Notes: generated from the letters alone by a model not told the origin. A stretch of 18,345 nt of DNA from an uncultured Burkholderiales bacterium (GCA_937891045.1 CALBEV010000106.1:1-18345); one strand, 5' to 3'; shown: positions 5,411 through 12,791, counted from the first letter of the stretch. Made by a program: numbers and translations.

Positions 5411-8362
5411 TCAACTCAAATGCGGCCCAATCAAGCCCGCAATCTCAAACATCCCCACCGAGTCCTTGCCAAACACCGCTTTGAGCTTGGCGTCGGCGTG
5501 GATGGTGCGTTTGTCTTTCGGGTCTTGCAGGCCCTGTTCTTTGATGTAGTCCCACAGCTTTTTCATCACCTCGGTGCGGGCCACCGCCTCTGAGCCGATG
5601 ACCGCGGCCAAGGCGGCGCTGGGTGCTTTGCCCGCAGCGGCTTTGCGCGGTGCTTTGGGTTTGGCTTCTTTGGCGGGCTTGGCGGCTTTTTTCGCAGCAG
5701 GCGTTTTCTTGCCGGGCATGGTTTTGCCCGCTGCTTTGGCCAGGGCGCGGGTGGTGGGTGCGCCGCCTTTTTTCGGGTACTTGCTGGGCTCGAAGGCGAA
5801 GCTCACCTTGCCAGCCTCGGCGTCGTAGGTCAGGTAGGCCTTGAAGGCGCGGCGTGTTTTGTTGGACACGAATTTTTCCAACAAATCGGTTTTGCCCTCG
5901 GCAAGCAGTTTCTTCACCTGGTCGTGCTCGATCACCTGTTGCAAGATGACGCGGCCGGTTTTGAAGTCGCAGCTGGGCGTGGGTTGGGCGTTGGTGGGCA
6001 CGGCTTTGCTGCACACGTAGTTGGCGCCGTGCTCGTGCACCGCACTGCCGCACTTGGGGCAAGCGCCCAAGGTTTCGGCGTCGCCAAATTCCACGATCTC
6101 GCCGCTCTCCGCGTTTTTGTCGTCGCCGAAATCAAACTCCAGCTTCCAGTTTTTTTCTTCTTCGTTGTATTTCAAAGCCATCTCGGCGGTGAAGGGCCAA
6201 CCGGCTTTGGAACGGAAGCCTTCCAGCGGACCGATTTTTTTGTCGCGCATGAATTGCTCCACCTCTTCCAACTCAAAGGTGCGTCCTGCCGGTGTTTTGC
6301 CAAAGGAGAAGCCGCAGCCAGGGCCTTCAATCTCACCTTCTGCATTCGTCTTGGCCACGGCGCCGGGCAAACCGATGCAGGTATAGCGGCGGTAGTTTTC
6401 TTTCACCACGCCGCCGCAAGTGGGGCAGGGGGTGGTCAGGGTGGCGTAGTCGCCGGGGATGGTGTCGCGGTCGTATTCCTTGGCTTTTTTCACCATGCGC
6501 CCGGTCATCTCGGCGATGTCTTGCATGAAGGCTTCGCGCGACAGCTGGCCTTTTTCCATTTGCGACAGCTTGAATTCCCAGTCGCCGGTCAGGTCGGCGC
6601 GTGACAACTCTTCCACGCCCAAGCCGCGCAACAGCGTCATCAGCTGAAACGCTTTGGCCGTGGGGATCAATTCGCGGCCATCGCGCAGCATGTATTTTTC
6701 GTTCAGCAAGCCTTCGATGATGGACGAGCGTGTGGCGGGTGTGCCCAAGCCTTTTTCTTGCATGGCTTCGCGCAGTTCATCGTCTTCCACTTGTTTGCCC
6801 GCGTTTTCCATCGCACCCAACAAGGTGGCCTCGGTGTAGCGGGCCGGGGGGCGGGTTTTCAGGCCCTTGGGCTCGGCCTCGCTCACTTGGGGTTGTTCGC
6901 CCGCATTCAGCTTGACCAAAATCTTGCCGGACTCTTTGTCTTCTTCTTCGTCCACTTCTTTGCCATAAATGGCTTGCCAACCGGGTTCGACTAACACACG
7001 CCCCGTGGTTTTGAAGTGGTGGGTTTTGCCCGCAGCGGCGACTTGGCTGATGCGGGTGGTGTCCATGAACTGCGCGGGCGGATAGAAGACGGCGATGAAG
7101 CGGCGCACCACGAAGTCGTAGAGTTTTTGCTCGGCGTCTGACAAACCGCTGGGCGCTTCAAGTGTGGGGATGATGGCAAAGTGATCGCTGACCTTGCTGT
7201 TGTCGAACACTTTTTTGCTGGGCTTGATGTAGCCCTGTGAGATGGCGGTTTTGGCAAACGGGGCCAAGTGCCCCATCTTGCTGTTGGCCAGCATCTGCAT
7301 GGTCTCTTTGACCGTGGGCAAATAGTCTTCAGGCAGGTGCTTGGAATCGGTACGCGGGTAGGTCAGGGCCTTGTGGCGCTCGTACAGGCTTTGCGCCAGC
7401 GACAGCGTGGTTTTGGCCGAGAAACCAAAGCGGCCGTTGGCTTCGCGCTGCAAGGTGGTCAGGTCAAACAAGCCGGGGCTGCCTTTGCTGCTGGGCTTGC
7501 TTTCTTCGGTCACGGTAGCCGTTTGGTGTTGCACGGCTTGCGCAATCGCTTGCGCCTCGGCCAGGCTCCAGACCCGGTCTTCCTTGATCTCTTTGTCGTC
7601 TGCGGTCGCTTTGTGGGCGGGGTTGAACCATTTGCCCGCATAGGCACCTGCTTGGGCCGCAAAGCTCGCGTGGATTTCCCAGTAGTCGCGGCTGATGAAT
7701 TTGCGAATCAGTTCTTCGCGCTCCACCACCACGCTCAGGGTGGGCGTTTGCACCCGACCGACGGTGGTGAGGAAGAAGCCGCCATCGCGGGAGTTGAACG
7801 CGGTGAAGGCACGCGTGCCGTTGATGCCGACCAACCAATCGGCCTCGGAGCGGCTGCGGGCGGCGTCGGCCAAGCCCTGCATTTGGGCGGCAGAGCGCAG
7901 GCTGTCAAAGCCGTCGCGGATGGCTTGCGGCGTCATCGATTGCAGCCACAGGCGTTTCACCGGTTTGTCCAAGGGCTTTTTGCCGCCGGCGTACTGCTCG
8001 ATCAAACGGAAGATGAGCTCGCCTTCGCGGCCCGCGTCACAGGCGTTGATGATGGCGCTCACATCTTTGCGCTTGGCTTGCTTGACCACGGCGGCCAAAC
8101 GCGATTTGGTTTTCTCCACCGGCTTCAAATCGAAGTAGGGTGGGATGACCGGCAGGTGCGCAAAACTCCACTTGCCGCGTTTGACGTCGAATTCTTCGGG
8201 CGCTTGGATTTCCACCAAGTGACCCACGGCACTGGTGACCACATAGCCGTCACTCTCAAAGTGATCGTCATGCTTTTCAAACTTGCCTGCCGTGGGCGTC
8301 AAGGCGCGCACGATGTCTTGGGCCACAGAGGGCTTCTCGGCGATGACCAGCGTTTTACTCAT
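5411..8362 (-). CDS. topB: DNA topoisomerase III with H1-like tail and C-terminal SWIB domain
   Basis: Type IA topoisomerase that cuts and passes single DNA strands to decatenate and relax DNA. The TOPRIM domain has DAGREGE at 109-115, and the catalytic tyrosine is Tyr335 in TYPRTDS (334-340). The VGRVQTPTL block is at 201-209 and GLGTPATRS at 538-546. Two C-terminal four-cysteine zinc-ribbon-like modules follow (C646, C649, C662, C683; C768, C771, C784, C798). Residues about 863-912 form a Lys/Ala/Pro-rich, histone-H1-like segment, and about 914-983 resemble a SWIB/MDM2 domain (KKLWDYIKEQGLQ, then GMFEIAGLIGPHL). At 983 residues it is far longer than E. coli TopB (about 650). The ATG is preceded by AAGGA at 8 nt. 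The SET gene is divergent. The enzyme call is firm and the SWIB call strong. Confidence 0.96.
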   Translation of the reverse strand: MSKTLVIAEKPSVAQDIVRALTPTAGKFEKHDDHFESDGYVVTSAVGHLVEIQAPEEFDVKRGKWSFAHLPVIPPYFDLKPVEKTKSRLAAVVKQAKRKDVSAIINACDAGREGELIFRLIEQYAGGKKPLDKPVKRLWLQSMTPQAIRDGFDSLRSAAQMQGLADAARSRSEADWLVGINGTRAFTAFNSRDGGFFLTTVGRVQTPTLSVVVEREELIRKFISRDYWEIHASFAAQAGAYAGKWFNPAHKATADDKEIKEDRVWSLAEAQAIAQAVQHQTATVTEESKPSSKGSPGLFDLTTLQREANGRFGFSAKTTLSLAQSLYERHKALTYPRTDSKHLPEDYLPTVKETMQMLANSKMGHLAPFAKTAISQGYIKPSKKVFDNSKVSDHFAIIPTLEAPSGLSDAEQKLYDFVVRRFIAVFYPPAQFMDTTRISQVAAAGKTHHFKTTGRVLVEPGWQAIYGKEVDEEEDKESGKILVKLNAGEQPQVSEAEPKGLKTRPPARYTEATLLGAMENAGKQVEDDELREAMQEKGLGTPATRSSIIEGLLNEKYMLRDGRELIPTAKAFQLMTLLRGLGVEELSRADLTGDWEFKLSQMEKGQLSREAFMQDIAEMTGRMVKKAKEYDRDTIPGDYATLTTPCPTCGGVVKENYRRYTCIGLPGAVAKTNAEGEIEGPGCGFSFGKTPAGRTFELEEVEQFMRDKKIGPLEGFRSKAGWPFTAEMALKYNEEEKNWKLEFDFGDDKNAESGEIVEFGDAETLGACPKCGSAVHEHGANYVCSKAVPTNAQPTPSCDFKTGRVILQQVIEHDQVKKLLAEGKTDLLEKFVSNKTRRAFKAYLTYDAEAGKVSFAFEPSKYPKKGGAPTTRALAKAAGKTMPGKKTPAAKKAAKPAKEAKPKAPRKAAAGKAPSAALAAVIGSEAVARTEVMKKLWDYIKEQGLQDPKDKRTIHADAKLKAVFGKDSVGMFEIAGLIGPHLS

Positions 8363-8378
8363 GCGATTTTTCCTTGTC

Positions 8379-8384
8379 TACAAT
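8379..8384 (+). promoter_or_regulatory. -10-like element for the SET-birA operon
   Basis: TACAAT sits in the 80-bp gap between the divergent topB and SET starts, with a weak TTACTC (8355-8360) 18 bp upstream as the only -35 candidate. Transcription would begin near 8391, immediately before the alternating purine-pyrimidine tract, and leave a leader of about 50 nt before the TTG start at 8443. Confidence 0.4.
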
Positions 8385-8393
8385 CCGTCGACT

Positions 8394-8420
8394 CGCGCGC
8401 ACGCGCGCACATGTACGTAT
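8394..8420. other. 27-bp alternating purine-pyrimidine tract (Z-DNA-prone)
   Basis: From 8394 to 8420 pyrimidines and purines alternate without a break, beginning with a CG/CA-rich half (CGCGCGCACGCGCGCACA) and ending TGTACGTAT. Alternating CG/CA runs of this length are classic candidates for a B-to-Z transition under negative supercoiling. The tract lies in the shared 5' region of topB and the SET gene. The alternation is seen directly; any structural transition is inference. Confidence 0.6.
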
Positions 8421-8442
8421 TCAACTTACCAGAGTTTTCAAC

Positions 8443-8916
8443 TTGACCTCCTCCATCCCAGCGCCTGCCAGCGGCAAACGCATTGAAGTACGGCGCTCAG
8501 GCGTGCATGGCAAAGGGGTGTTTGCCCTGGTGCCCATCGCCAAAGGCGAGATCATCATCGAATACATCGGCGAGGTCATCAGCTGGAAAAAAGCGCTCAA
8601 GCGCCATCCCCACGACCCCAAAGACCCGAACCACACCTTCTACTTTCATATCGACAAAAAACACGTCATTGACGCGCTGCATGGCGGCAATGATGCCCGC
8701 TGGATCAACCACGCCTGCGAGCCCAATTGTGAAGCAGACGAAGCGGGGGGCCGCATCTTCATTCGCACCCTGCGCAAATTGAAGGCCGGTGAAGAGCTGA
8801 ATTACGACTACGGCTTGGTCATCGACGAGCCCTACACCCCGTCCTTGCTGGCGGACTACCCCTGCCGTTGCGGCGCACCCACCTGCCGTGGCACCTTGCT
8901 ATCGCCCAAGGACTGA
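8443..8916 (+). CDS. SET domain protein, putative protein-lysine methyltransferase
   Basis: SET enzymes transfer a methyl group from S-adenosylmethionine to lysine side chains of proteins. The 157-residue protein is almost only a SET domain: the opening RRSGVHGKGVFA (17-28), the cofactor-binding RWINHACEPNC (86-96) and the ELNYDYGL segment with the catalytic-site tyrosines (118-125). It ends with a post-SET CxCx4C motif (C141, C143, C148), which together with C92 can hold a zinc ion as in eukaryotic histone methyltransferases. I chose the TTG at 8443 because the domain begins soon after; an in-frame TTG at 8374 would make the promoter-like TACAAT and the alternating tract coding and adds only a low-complexity Arg-rich leader. 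birA follows at once. The domain is certain; the substrate is unknown. Confidence 0.88.
   Translation: MTSSIPAPASGKRIEVRRSGVHGKGVFALVPIAKGEIIIEYIGEVISWKKALKRHPHDPKDPNHTFYFHIDKKHVIDALHGGNDARWINHACEPNCEADEAGGRIFIRTLRKLKAGEELNYDYGLVIDEPYTPSLLADYPCRCGAPTCRGTLLSPKD
8908..8912 (+). promoter_or_regulatory. Shine-Dalgarno site favouring the birA TTG at 8919
   Basis: AAGGA lies inside the last codons of the SET gene, 6 nt before a TTG that starts 2 nt after the SET stop codon. The longer alternative start at 8868 has no such site. Confidence 0.55.
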
Positions 8917-8918
8917 GC

Positions 8919-9671
8919 TTGCTGCCGCCCGATTGGTTGATCGAGAAGCGGGATGAAATAGCCTCCACCAACAGTGAGCTCATGGGCCGCGCCCGCGCGG
9001 GCGACACCCGCCCCACCTTGCTGGTGGCGAAACACCAAACCGCAGGACGCGGTCGTTTGGGACGCCAGTGGCAAGACCGCCCTGGCGACGCCTTGATGTT
9101 TTCTTTGGGCCTGCCCCTGGACCCGGTGAACTGGTCGGGCTTGTCCTTGGCGGTGGGCCTGAGCATCGCCAACAGCCTGGACCCTGACCACCGTTTCAAG
9201 CTGGGTTTGAAATGGCCGAACGACCTGTGGCTGGGGCCGCTGTCTCAAGCCCGCAAGCTGGGCGGCATCCTGATTGAAACCGCGGTGTTGGCTGGGGTGG
9301 CGCAAGCCTCGCGTTATGTGGTGGTGGGTGTCGGCATTAATATCAAAGCGCCGCCCTCGGAGGGCCTGTCCATGCCTGCCGTGGGCTGGGCCGAGGTGCA
9401 AGCGCAGGCCAACACAGACCTTGTTTTACAGGCCTTGCTGTTGCCCTTGGTGGCCCAGATTCAACGCTTCGAACGCGAAGGCTTTGCGCCGCTGCAAGCC
9501 GCCTACGCTCAGCGTGATTTGTTGCAAGGCCAAGCACTGGCTTTGTCCAATGGCTTGACAGGTGTGGGCGCGGGCGTGGATGGGCAAGGCGTGTTGCAAC
9601 TCGACACCGCGACTGGGCGGGTGGGCGTGGCCAGTGACGAGGTCAGTGTGCGACCGGGGGCGGTGGCATGA
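8919..9671 (+). CDS. birA: Biotin--[acetyl-CoA-carboxylase] ligase
   Basis: This enzyme makes biotinyl-AMP and transfers biotin to the carrier protein of acetyl-CoA carboxylase, a cytoplasmic step needed for fatty-acid synthesis. The 250 residues carry the ligase signatures: ASTNSEL (15-21), TAGRGRLGRQW (41-51, the biotinyl-AMP loop), KWPND (98-102), KLGGILIE (113-120) and VGVGIN (136-141), plus the short C-terminal SH3-like domain. The N-terminal helix-turn-helix of E. coli BirA is absent, so it is a ligase only (group I type), not a repressor of biotin genes. A start at TTG 8868, overlapping the SET gene by 49 bp, is also open; I prefer TTG 8919 for its Shine-Dalgarno site. The stop overlaps the next ATG by 4 bp. 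Function is confident; the start is less so. Confidence 0.9.
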   Translation: MLPPDWLIEKRDEIASTNSELMGRARAGDTRPTLLVAKHQTAGRGRLGRQWQDRPGDALMFSLGLPLDPVNWSGLSLAVGLSIANSLDPDHRFKLGLKWPNDLWLGPLSQARKLGGILIETAVLAGVAQASRYVVVGVGINIKAPPSEGLSMPAVGWAEVQAQANTDLVLQALLLPLVAQIQRFEREGFAPLQAAYAQRDLLQGQALALSNGLTGVGAGVDGQGVLQLDTATGRVGVASDEVSVRPGAVA

Positions 9672-9853
9672 ACAAATGGGGCTTTCGTTTGTGCATCGCT
9701 TTGCTGCTGCTGAACCTGTGGTTTTGGGCCTGGTCGGGCGGGCATTTGCGCCGCTTGGGTTTTGGCCCCACCGACCCACGCGAGCCGCAACGCTTGGAAA
9801 ACCAGGTGCGGCCCGAGGCGCTGCAGTTGTTGCCCAACCCGAACAAGCCTTGA
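9668..9853 (+). CDS. Small single-pass membrane protein downstream of birA
   Basis: A 61-residue protein of unknown function. Residues about 7-23 (RLCIALLLLNLWFWAWS) form a hydrophobic, Trp-containing membrane helix or uncleaved signal anchor. A short soluble tail follows with LRRLGFGP and RLENQVRPEALQLLP, a pattern I associate with small proteins encoded near birA in related Burkholderiales; that recollection is not proof. Its ATG overlaps the birA stop in an ATGA arrangement, so it is translationally coupled and is the last gene of the SET-birA operon. A hairpin follows 12 bp after the stop. The overlap and the coherent membrane-anchor layout support a real gene; no function is proposed. 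Confidence 0.68.
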   Translation: MNKWGFRLCIALLLLNLWFWAWSGGHLRRLGFGPTDPREPQRLENQVRPEALQLLPNPNKP

Positions 9854-9865
9854 ACAAACCCGCCG

Positions 9866-9885
9866 TCACCCGCGCATGCGGGTGA
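9866..9885. terminator. Hairpin between convergent birA-operon and fbpA ends
   Basis: TCACCCGC (9866-9873) pairs perfectly with GCGGGTGA (9878-9885) around the loop GCAT. The 8-bp GC-rich stem lacks a T tract on either side, so it is terminator-like but not a textbook intrinsic terminator. It lies in the 68-bp gap between convergent genes. Confidence 0.45.
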
Positions 9886-9921
9886 GCCGACAAGTGGTGG
9901 CTGACAGCGCGGCGCTCAGGT

Positions 9922-11001
9922 TCAGCGAAAGCCCACCCGGTCGAGCATTTGTTGAACCTTCACTTGGTTCATGCCCACCACATTCACAGGCAACTGCTCG
10001 CTCTTGAAGTTGTCGCCACCCATGGCTTGCAAGGCCGGGTTGTTCAGCTTCAAACCCTTGACCACGGGCCACTCATTGTTGCCGTCGGCAAAATAGGTTT
10101 GGGCTTGAGCGCTGACCAGGTATTTCAAAAATTTCAGGGCGTTCTCAGGGTGCTTGGCATGACGCGCCACAGCCCCACCCGCGATGTTCATGTGGGTGCC
10201 CCAACTGGCTTGGTTGGGAAACACCACACCCACCCGGTCAGCGATGGCTTTGTCTTCGGGCGTGTTGCTGCGCAGAATGCGTGCCAAGTAATACGAGTTG
10301 ACCAAGGCCACGCCACATTCGCCACTGGCCACGCCTTTGATCTGATCGGTGTCGCCACCCTTGGGGCTGCGGGCCATGTTGGCCACCAAGCCTTTGAGCC
10401 AAGTTTCGGTGGCCGCAGGCCCCAGGTGCTCCATCATGGCGCCGAACAAGGACAGGTTGTAAGGGTGTGAGCCAGAGCGCACACACAAGCGACCGGCCAA
10501 GCGCGGATCGGCCAATTTTTCATAGGTGTCGACATCCGCTCGGTTGAGCTTTTGTTTGTCGTACACGATCAAGCGGGCCCGCGTGGACAGGCCAAACCAC
10601 ATGCTGCCCTCGGCGCGGGCTTGCGACCGCAAATGCTTGGGGACCGCTTTTTCCAATTCGACAGACTTCACTGGGGCAAAGAGTTGATCGACCTCGCCTT
10701 TCCACAACCGAGATGCATCGACCAACAAAATCACATCGGCTGCTGAGGCGCTGCCCTCGGCTTTCAGTCGCGCCAAGATGCCAGCGTCATCCGCATCCAC
10801 CCGGTTGATGCGGATGCCCGTGGCCTGGGTGAAATTGGCGTACAAAGCCTCATCGGTGGCGTAATGCCGGGCCGAGTACAGGTTCAAGACGGGCTCTTCC
10901 GCTTGGGCTGGCGCCATGGCCAATGTCAAAGCGGCTGCAAAGCAAGCTGTCAATGCAAGCTTCAAGCGCAGACGGATGCGCAACAAGGAACGAAAAATCA
11001 T
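9922..11001 (-). CDS. fbpA: Fe(3+) ABC transporter substrate-binding protein
   Basis: A periplasmic protein that captures ferric iron and delivers it to the FbpB permease. A basic N-terminus and hydrophobic core end in MAPAQA, giving a signal peptide cleaved after about residue 34. The mature protein begins VLNLYSARHYATDEALYANF, the FutA/FbpA-type entry with candidate iron-ligand tyrosines Y42 and Y47. The twin tyrosines Y237-Y238 in NSYYLAR provide the usual C-lobe ligands. The 359-residue length is normal. I chose the ATG at 11001 over a TTG two codons upstream. A Fur-box-like palindrome is centred 50 bp upstream. It lies downstream of fbpB with a 98-bp gap and its own regulatory region, so it may be expressed above the level of the permease. 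Iron specificity is inferred from family and Fur site; the symbol is by family. Confidence 0.88.
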   Translation of the reverse strand: MIFRSLLRIRLRLKLALTACFAAALTLAMAPAQAEEPVLNLYSARHYATDEALYANFTQATGIRINRVDADDAGILARLKAEGSASAADVILLVDASRLWKGEVDQLFAPVKSVELEKAVPKHLRSQARAEGSMWFGLSTRARLIVYDKQKLNRADVDTYEKLADPRLAGRLCVRSGSHPYNLSLFGAMMEHLGPAATETWLKGLVANMARSPKGGDTDQIKGVASGECGVALVNSYYLARILRSNTPEDKAIADRVGVVFPNQASWGTHMNIAGGAVARHAKHPENALKFLKYLVSAQAQTYFADGNNEWPVVKGLKLNNPALQAMGGDNFKSEQLPVNVVGMNQVKVQQMLDRVGFR

Positions 11002-11038
11002 GACCAAGCTTTCGATGCGAATAAACCCTGACTGTAGC

Positions 11039-11063
11039 TCAAATAGGAATTATTCGCATTTGA
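11039..11063. promoter_or_regulatory. Fur-box-like 25-bp palindrome upstream of fbpA
   Basis: On the minus strand the site has outer arms TCAAA/TTTGA and inner arms GAAT/ATTC around a central A, with the core ATGCGAATAATTCCTATTT, close to Fur operators of beta-proteobacteria. It ends 38 bp before the fbpA ATG, where it would block RNA polymerase. A related inverted half-site, ATGCGAATAA, lies at 11015-11024 on the plus strand. The match to the E. coli 19-bp consensus is only about half, so the palindrome and gene context carry the call. Confidence 0.65.
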
Positions 11064-11099
11064 TAGGGTCATGATGGCCGCCATGCAGGCCTGGTGACT

Positions 11100-12707
11100 T
11101 CAGGTCGGTTGACGCAGGGCGCGGCTGAGCAACAGGACCGGCAGCAAACCGACCAGCACCAGCGCCAATGAGGGCAAGGCCGCCTCGCCCAAGCGTTCAT
11201 CCCGCGCCAATTGATAAGCCACCACCGCCAAGGTGTCGGTGTTGAAGGGTCGCAACACCAGCGTGGCCGGCAACTCCTTCATCACATCGACCCAGACCAG
11301 CAGGAGTGCAGCCAGTGTGGCCCGGTTCAGCAATGGCCAATGCACACGGGCGAACAAGGCCCAACCATGGGTGCCCAGCATGCGGGCGGTTTCATCGGTT
11401 GCACTGGAAATGCGGCTGTATCCACTTTGCACGCTTTGCAAGGCGACCGCGATGAAGCGCACCAGATACGCCCAGACCAAGCCCAAGATGGTGGCGGTCA
11501 GCCAGTAACCGGCTTGGCTCTGGGGCCAGTGGGTTTGCAACCAGCTCACCGGCCACAGCAGACCCACCACGATGACCACCCCCGGGATGGCATAGCCCAA
11601 GCCCATGATTTGGGTGCTCAGCAGGCGCCAGCGACTGGGCTGGACCCTGACGCCATAGGCGAACAAGAGGGCACAGGCCACGGCCAACACAGCGGTGATG
11701 CCACCCAAGCGCAAGCTGTTCCAGGTCCAAGCCATGAAGGAAGGCCAAGGCACATGTTGGGTTTGACTGTTTTGCCATAGCGCATGGAACATGATGAGCA
11801 AGGGCGCGACAAAGCCCAGCAGAATGGGCATCAGGCACAAAACAAAGGCCAACTGCGCAGACCATGAGCGCAAGCGCAGTGGTTGTGATTCACGTGTGCG
11901 CGAGCTCAATCGGGCATTGACAAAACGCAGCCGCGATTGGGCGCGAAACTCAAGCCAAAGCATCAAGCCAACCAGCACCAACAAAACGGTGGACAGTTGA
12001 GCCGCCGCCCAGCGGTTGTCCATCACCAGCCATGACTTGTAAATGCCAGCGGTGAAAGTTTGCACGCCAAAATAACTGCTGACGCCAAAATCCGCCAAGG
12101 TTTCCATCAAGGCCAGCGCAACACCTGCCGCAATCGCCGGACGGGCCAAGGGCAAGGCCACGCGCAAAATGCGATGCATCAAACCCAAGCCCAGCAAACG
12201 CGCCGCTTCCATCAATTGCGGGGCACGCTCGTTCAAGGCGGTGCGGGTGAGCAAATACACATAGGGGTACAAACTGAAGCTGAGGACCGCGGCGGCACCC
12301 CACAGGCTTCGCACGTCCGGCCACAACGCGCCTTGCCAACCGAAAGCCTGGCGCAGTTGGGTTTGCAGTGGCCCGCTGAATTGCAAGAAATCGGTGTAGG
12401 CATAAGCCACCACATAAGCGGGCATGGCCAGCGGCAACAACAAGGCCCACTCCAAGGTTTTGCGCCCAGGAAAGTCAAACAAACTGACGGTTGCGGCCGT
12501 GACGCTGCCCATGCTGATCACCCCCAGACCAACGCCCAAGCAGAGCAACAAACTGCTGAACAAGTAATCCGGCAAGACCGTTTGCGACAGCGCTTGCAGC
12601 ACTTGCGCCGAGCTGGCATCCCATTGGGTCCAAGCGGCCAACACCATCAAAACAGGCAAGGCCAACAGCAAGGTGAGCAAACCGCGAAAACCAGAAAGTA
12701 AGAGCAT
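11100..12707 (-). CDS. fbpB: Fe(3+) ABC transporter permease (fused double permease)
   Basis: The inner-membrane channel of the ferric iron importer. The 535 residues form two fused permease halves with about 12 membrane helices. Each has an EAA loop that contacts the ATPase: EAARLLGLGLMHRILRVALP (167-186) in the first half and DETARMLGTHGWALFARVHW (438-457) in the second. This single-chain double permease is typical of the FbpB/AfuB/SfuB family. I chose the ATG at 12707. The frame remains open upstream into fbpC on the other strand, but a longer start would overlap the fbpC ATG and add no family sequence; a TTG at about 12765 cannot be fully excluded. No Shine-Dalgarno site is obvious. It is transcribed divergently from fbpC, towards fbpA. 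Confidence 0.88.
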   Translation of the reverse strand: MLLLSGFRGLLTLLLALPVLMVLAAWTQWDASSAQVLQALSQTVLPDYLFSSLLLCLGVGLGVISMGSVTAATVSLFDFPGRKTLEWALLLPLAMPAYVVAYAYTDFLQFSGPLQTQLRQAFGWQGALWPDVRSLWGAAAVLSFSLYPYVYLLTRTALNERAPQLMEAARLLGLGLMHRILRVALPLARPAIAAGVALALMETLADFGVSSYFGVQTFTAGIYKSWLVMDNRWAAAQLSTVLLVLVGLMLWLEFRAQSRLRFVNARLSSRTRESQPLRLRSWSAQLAFVLCLMPILLGFVAPLLIMFHALWQNSQTQHVPWPSFMAWTWNSLRLGGITAVLAVACALLFAYGVRVQPSRWRLLSTQIMGLGYAIPGVVIVVGLLWPVSWLQTHWPQSQAGYWLTATILGLVWAYLVRFIAVALQSVQSGYSRISSATDETARMLGTHGWALFARVHWPLLNRATLAALLLVWVDVMKELPATLVLRPFNTDTLAVVAYQLARDERLGEAALPSLALVLVGLLPVLLLSRALRQPT

Positions 12708-12744
12708 GTGTTGTGCCAGAAAGCACGCGAGAAAAATGAAAACA

Positions 12745-12785
12745 GATTGTAGGACGCGGGTTTGCAAGACCGCCTGCCTACAATC
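12745..12785. promoter_or_regulatory. Symmetrical divergent promoter region fbpB/fbpC
   Basis: GATTGTAGG (12745-12753) and CCTACAATC (12777-12785) form a perfect 9-bp inverted repeat with a 23-bp spacer, placing a TACAAT -10-like hexamer facing outward on each strand. The right copy is 7 bp from the fbpC ATG; the left copy is 38 bp from the fbpB ATG. No convincing -35 hexamers were found, so an activator or a regulator binding the repeat is possible. Confidence 0.5.
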
Positions 12786-12791
12786 CCATCC

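Noticed and set aside
4490..5411. The TGTGGCTT octamer as proof of transposition
   Set aside because: An 8-bp match between two flanks of this size is easily produced by chance, and no transposase is present; it is mentioned only as a hint.
8374..8442. A longer SET protein starting at TTG 8374
   Set aside because: The added 23 residues would be encoded by the TACAAT element and the alternating tract, have no Shine-Dalgarno site, and lie outside the SET domain.
7268..8446. A 392-codon open frame on the plus strand opposite the topB N-terminal part
   Set aside because: It is antisense to the TOPRIM domain and shows no recognisable motif.
8868..8918. The earlier TTG start of birA inside the SET gene
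   Set aside because: No ribosome binding site precedes it, whereas the TTG at 8919 has AAGGA 6 nt upstream; it remains possible.
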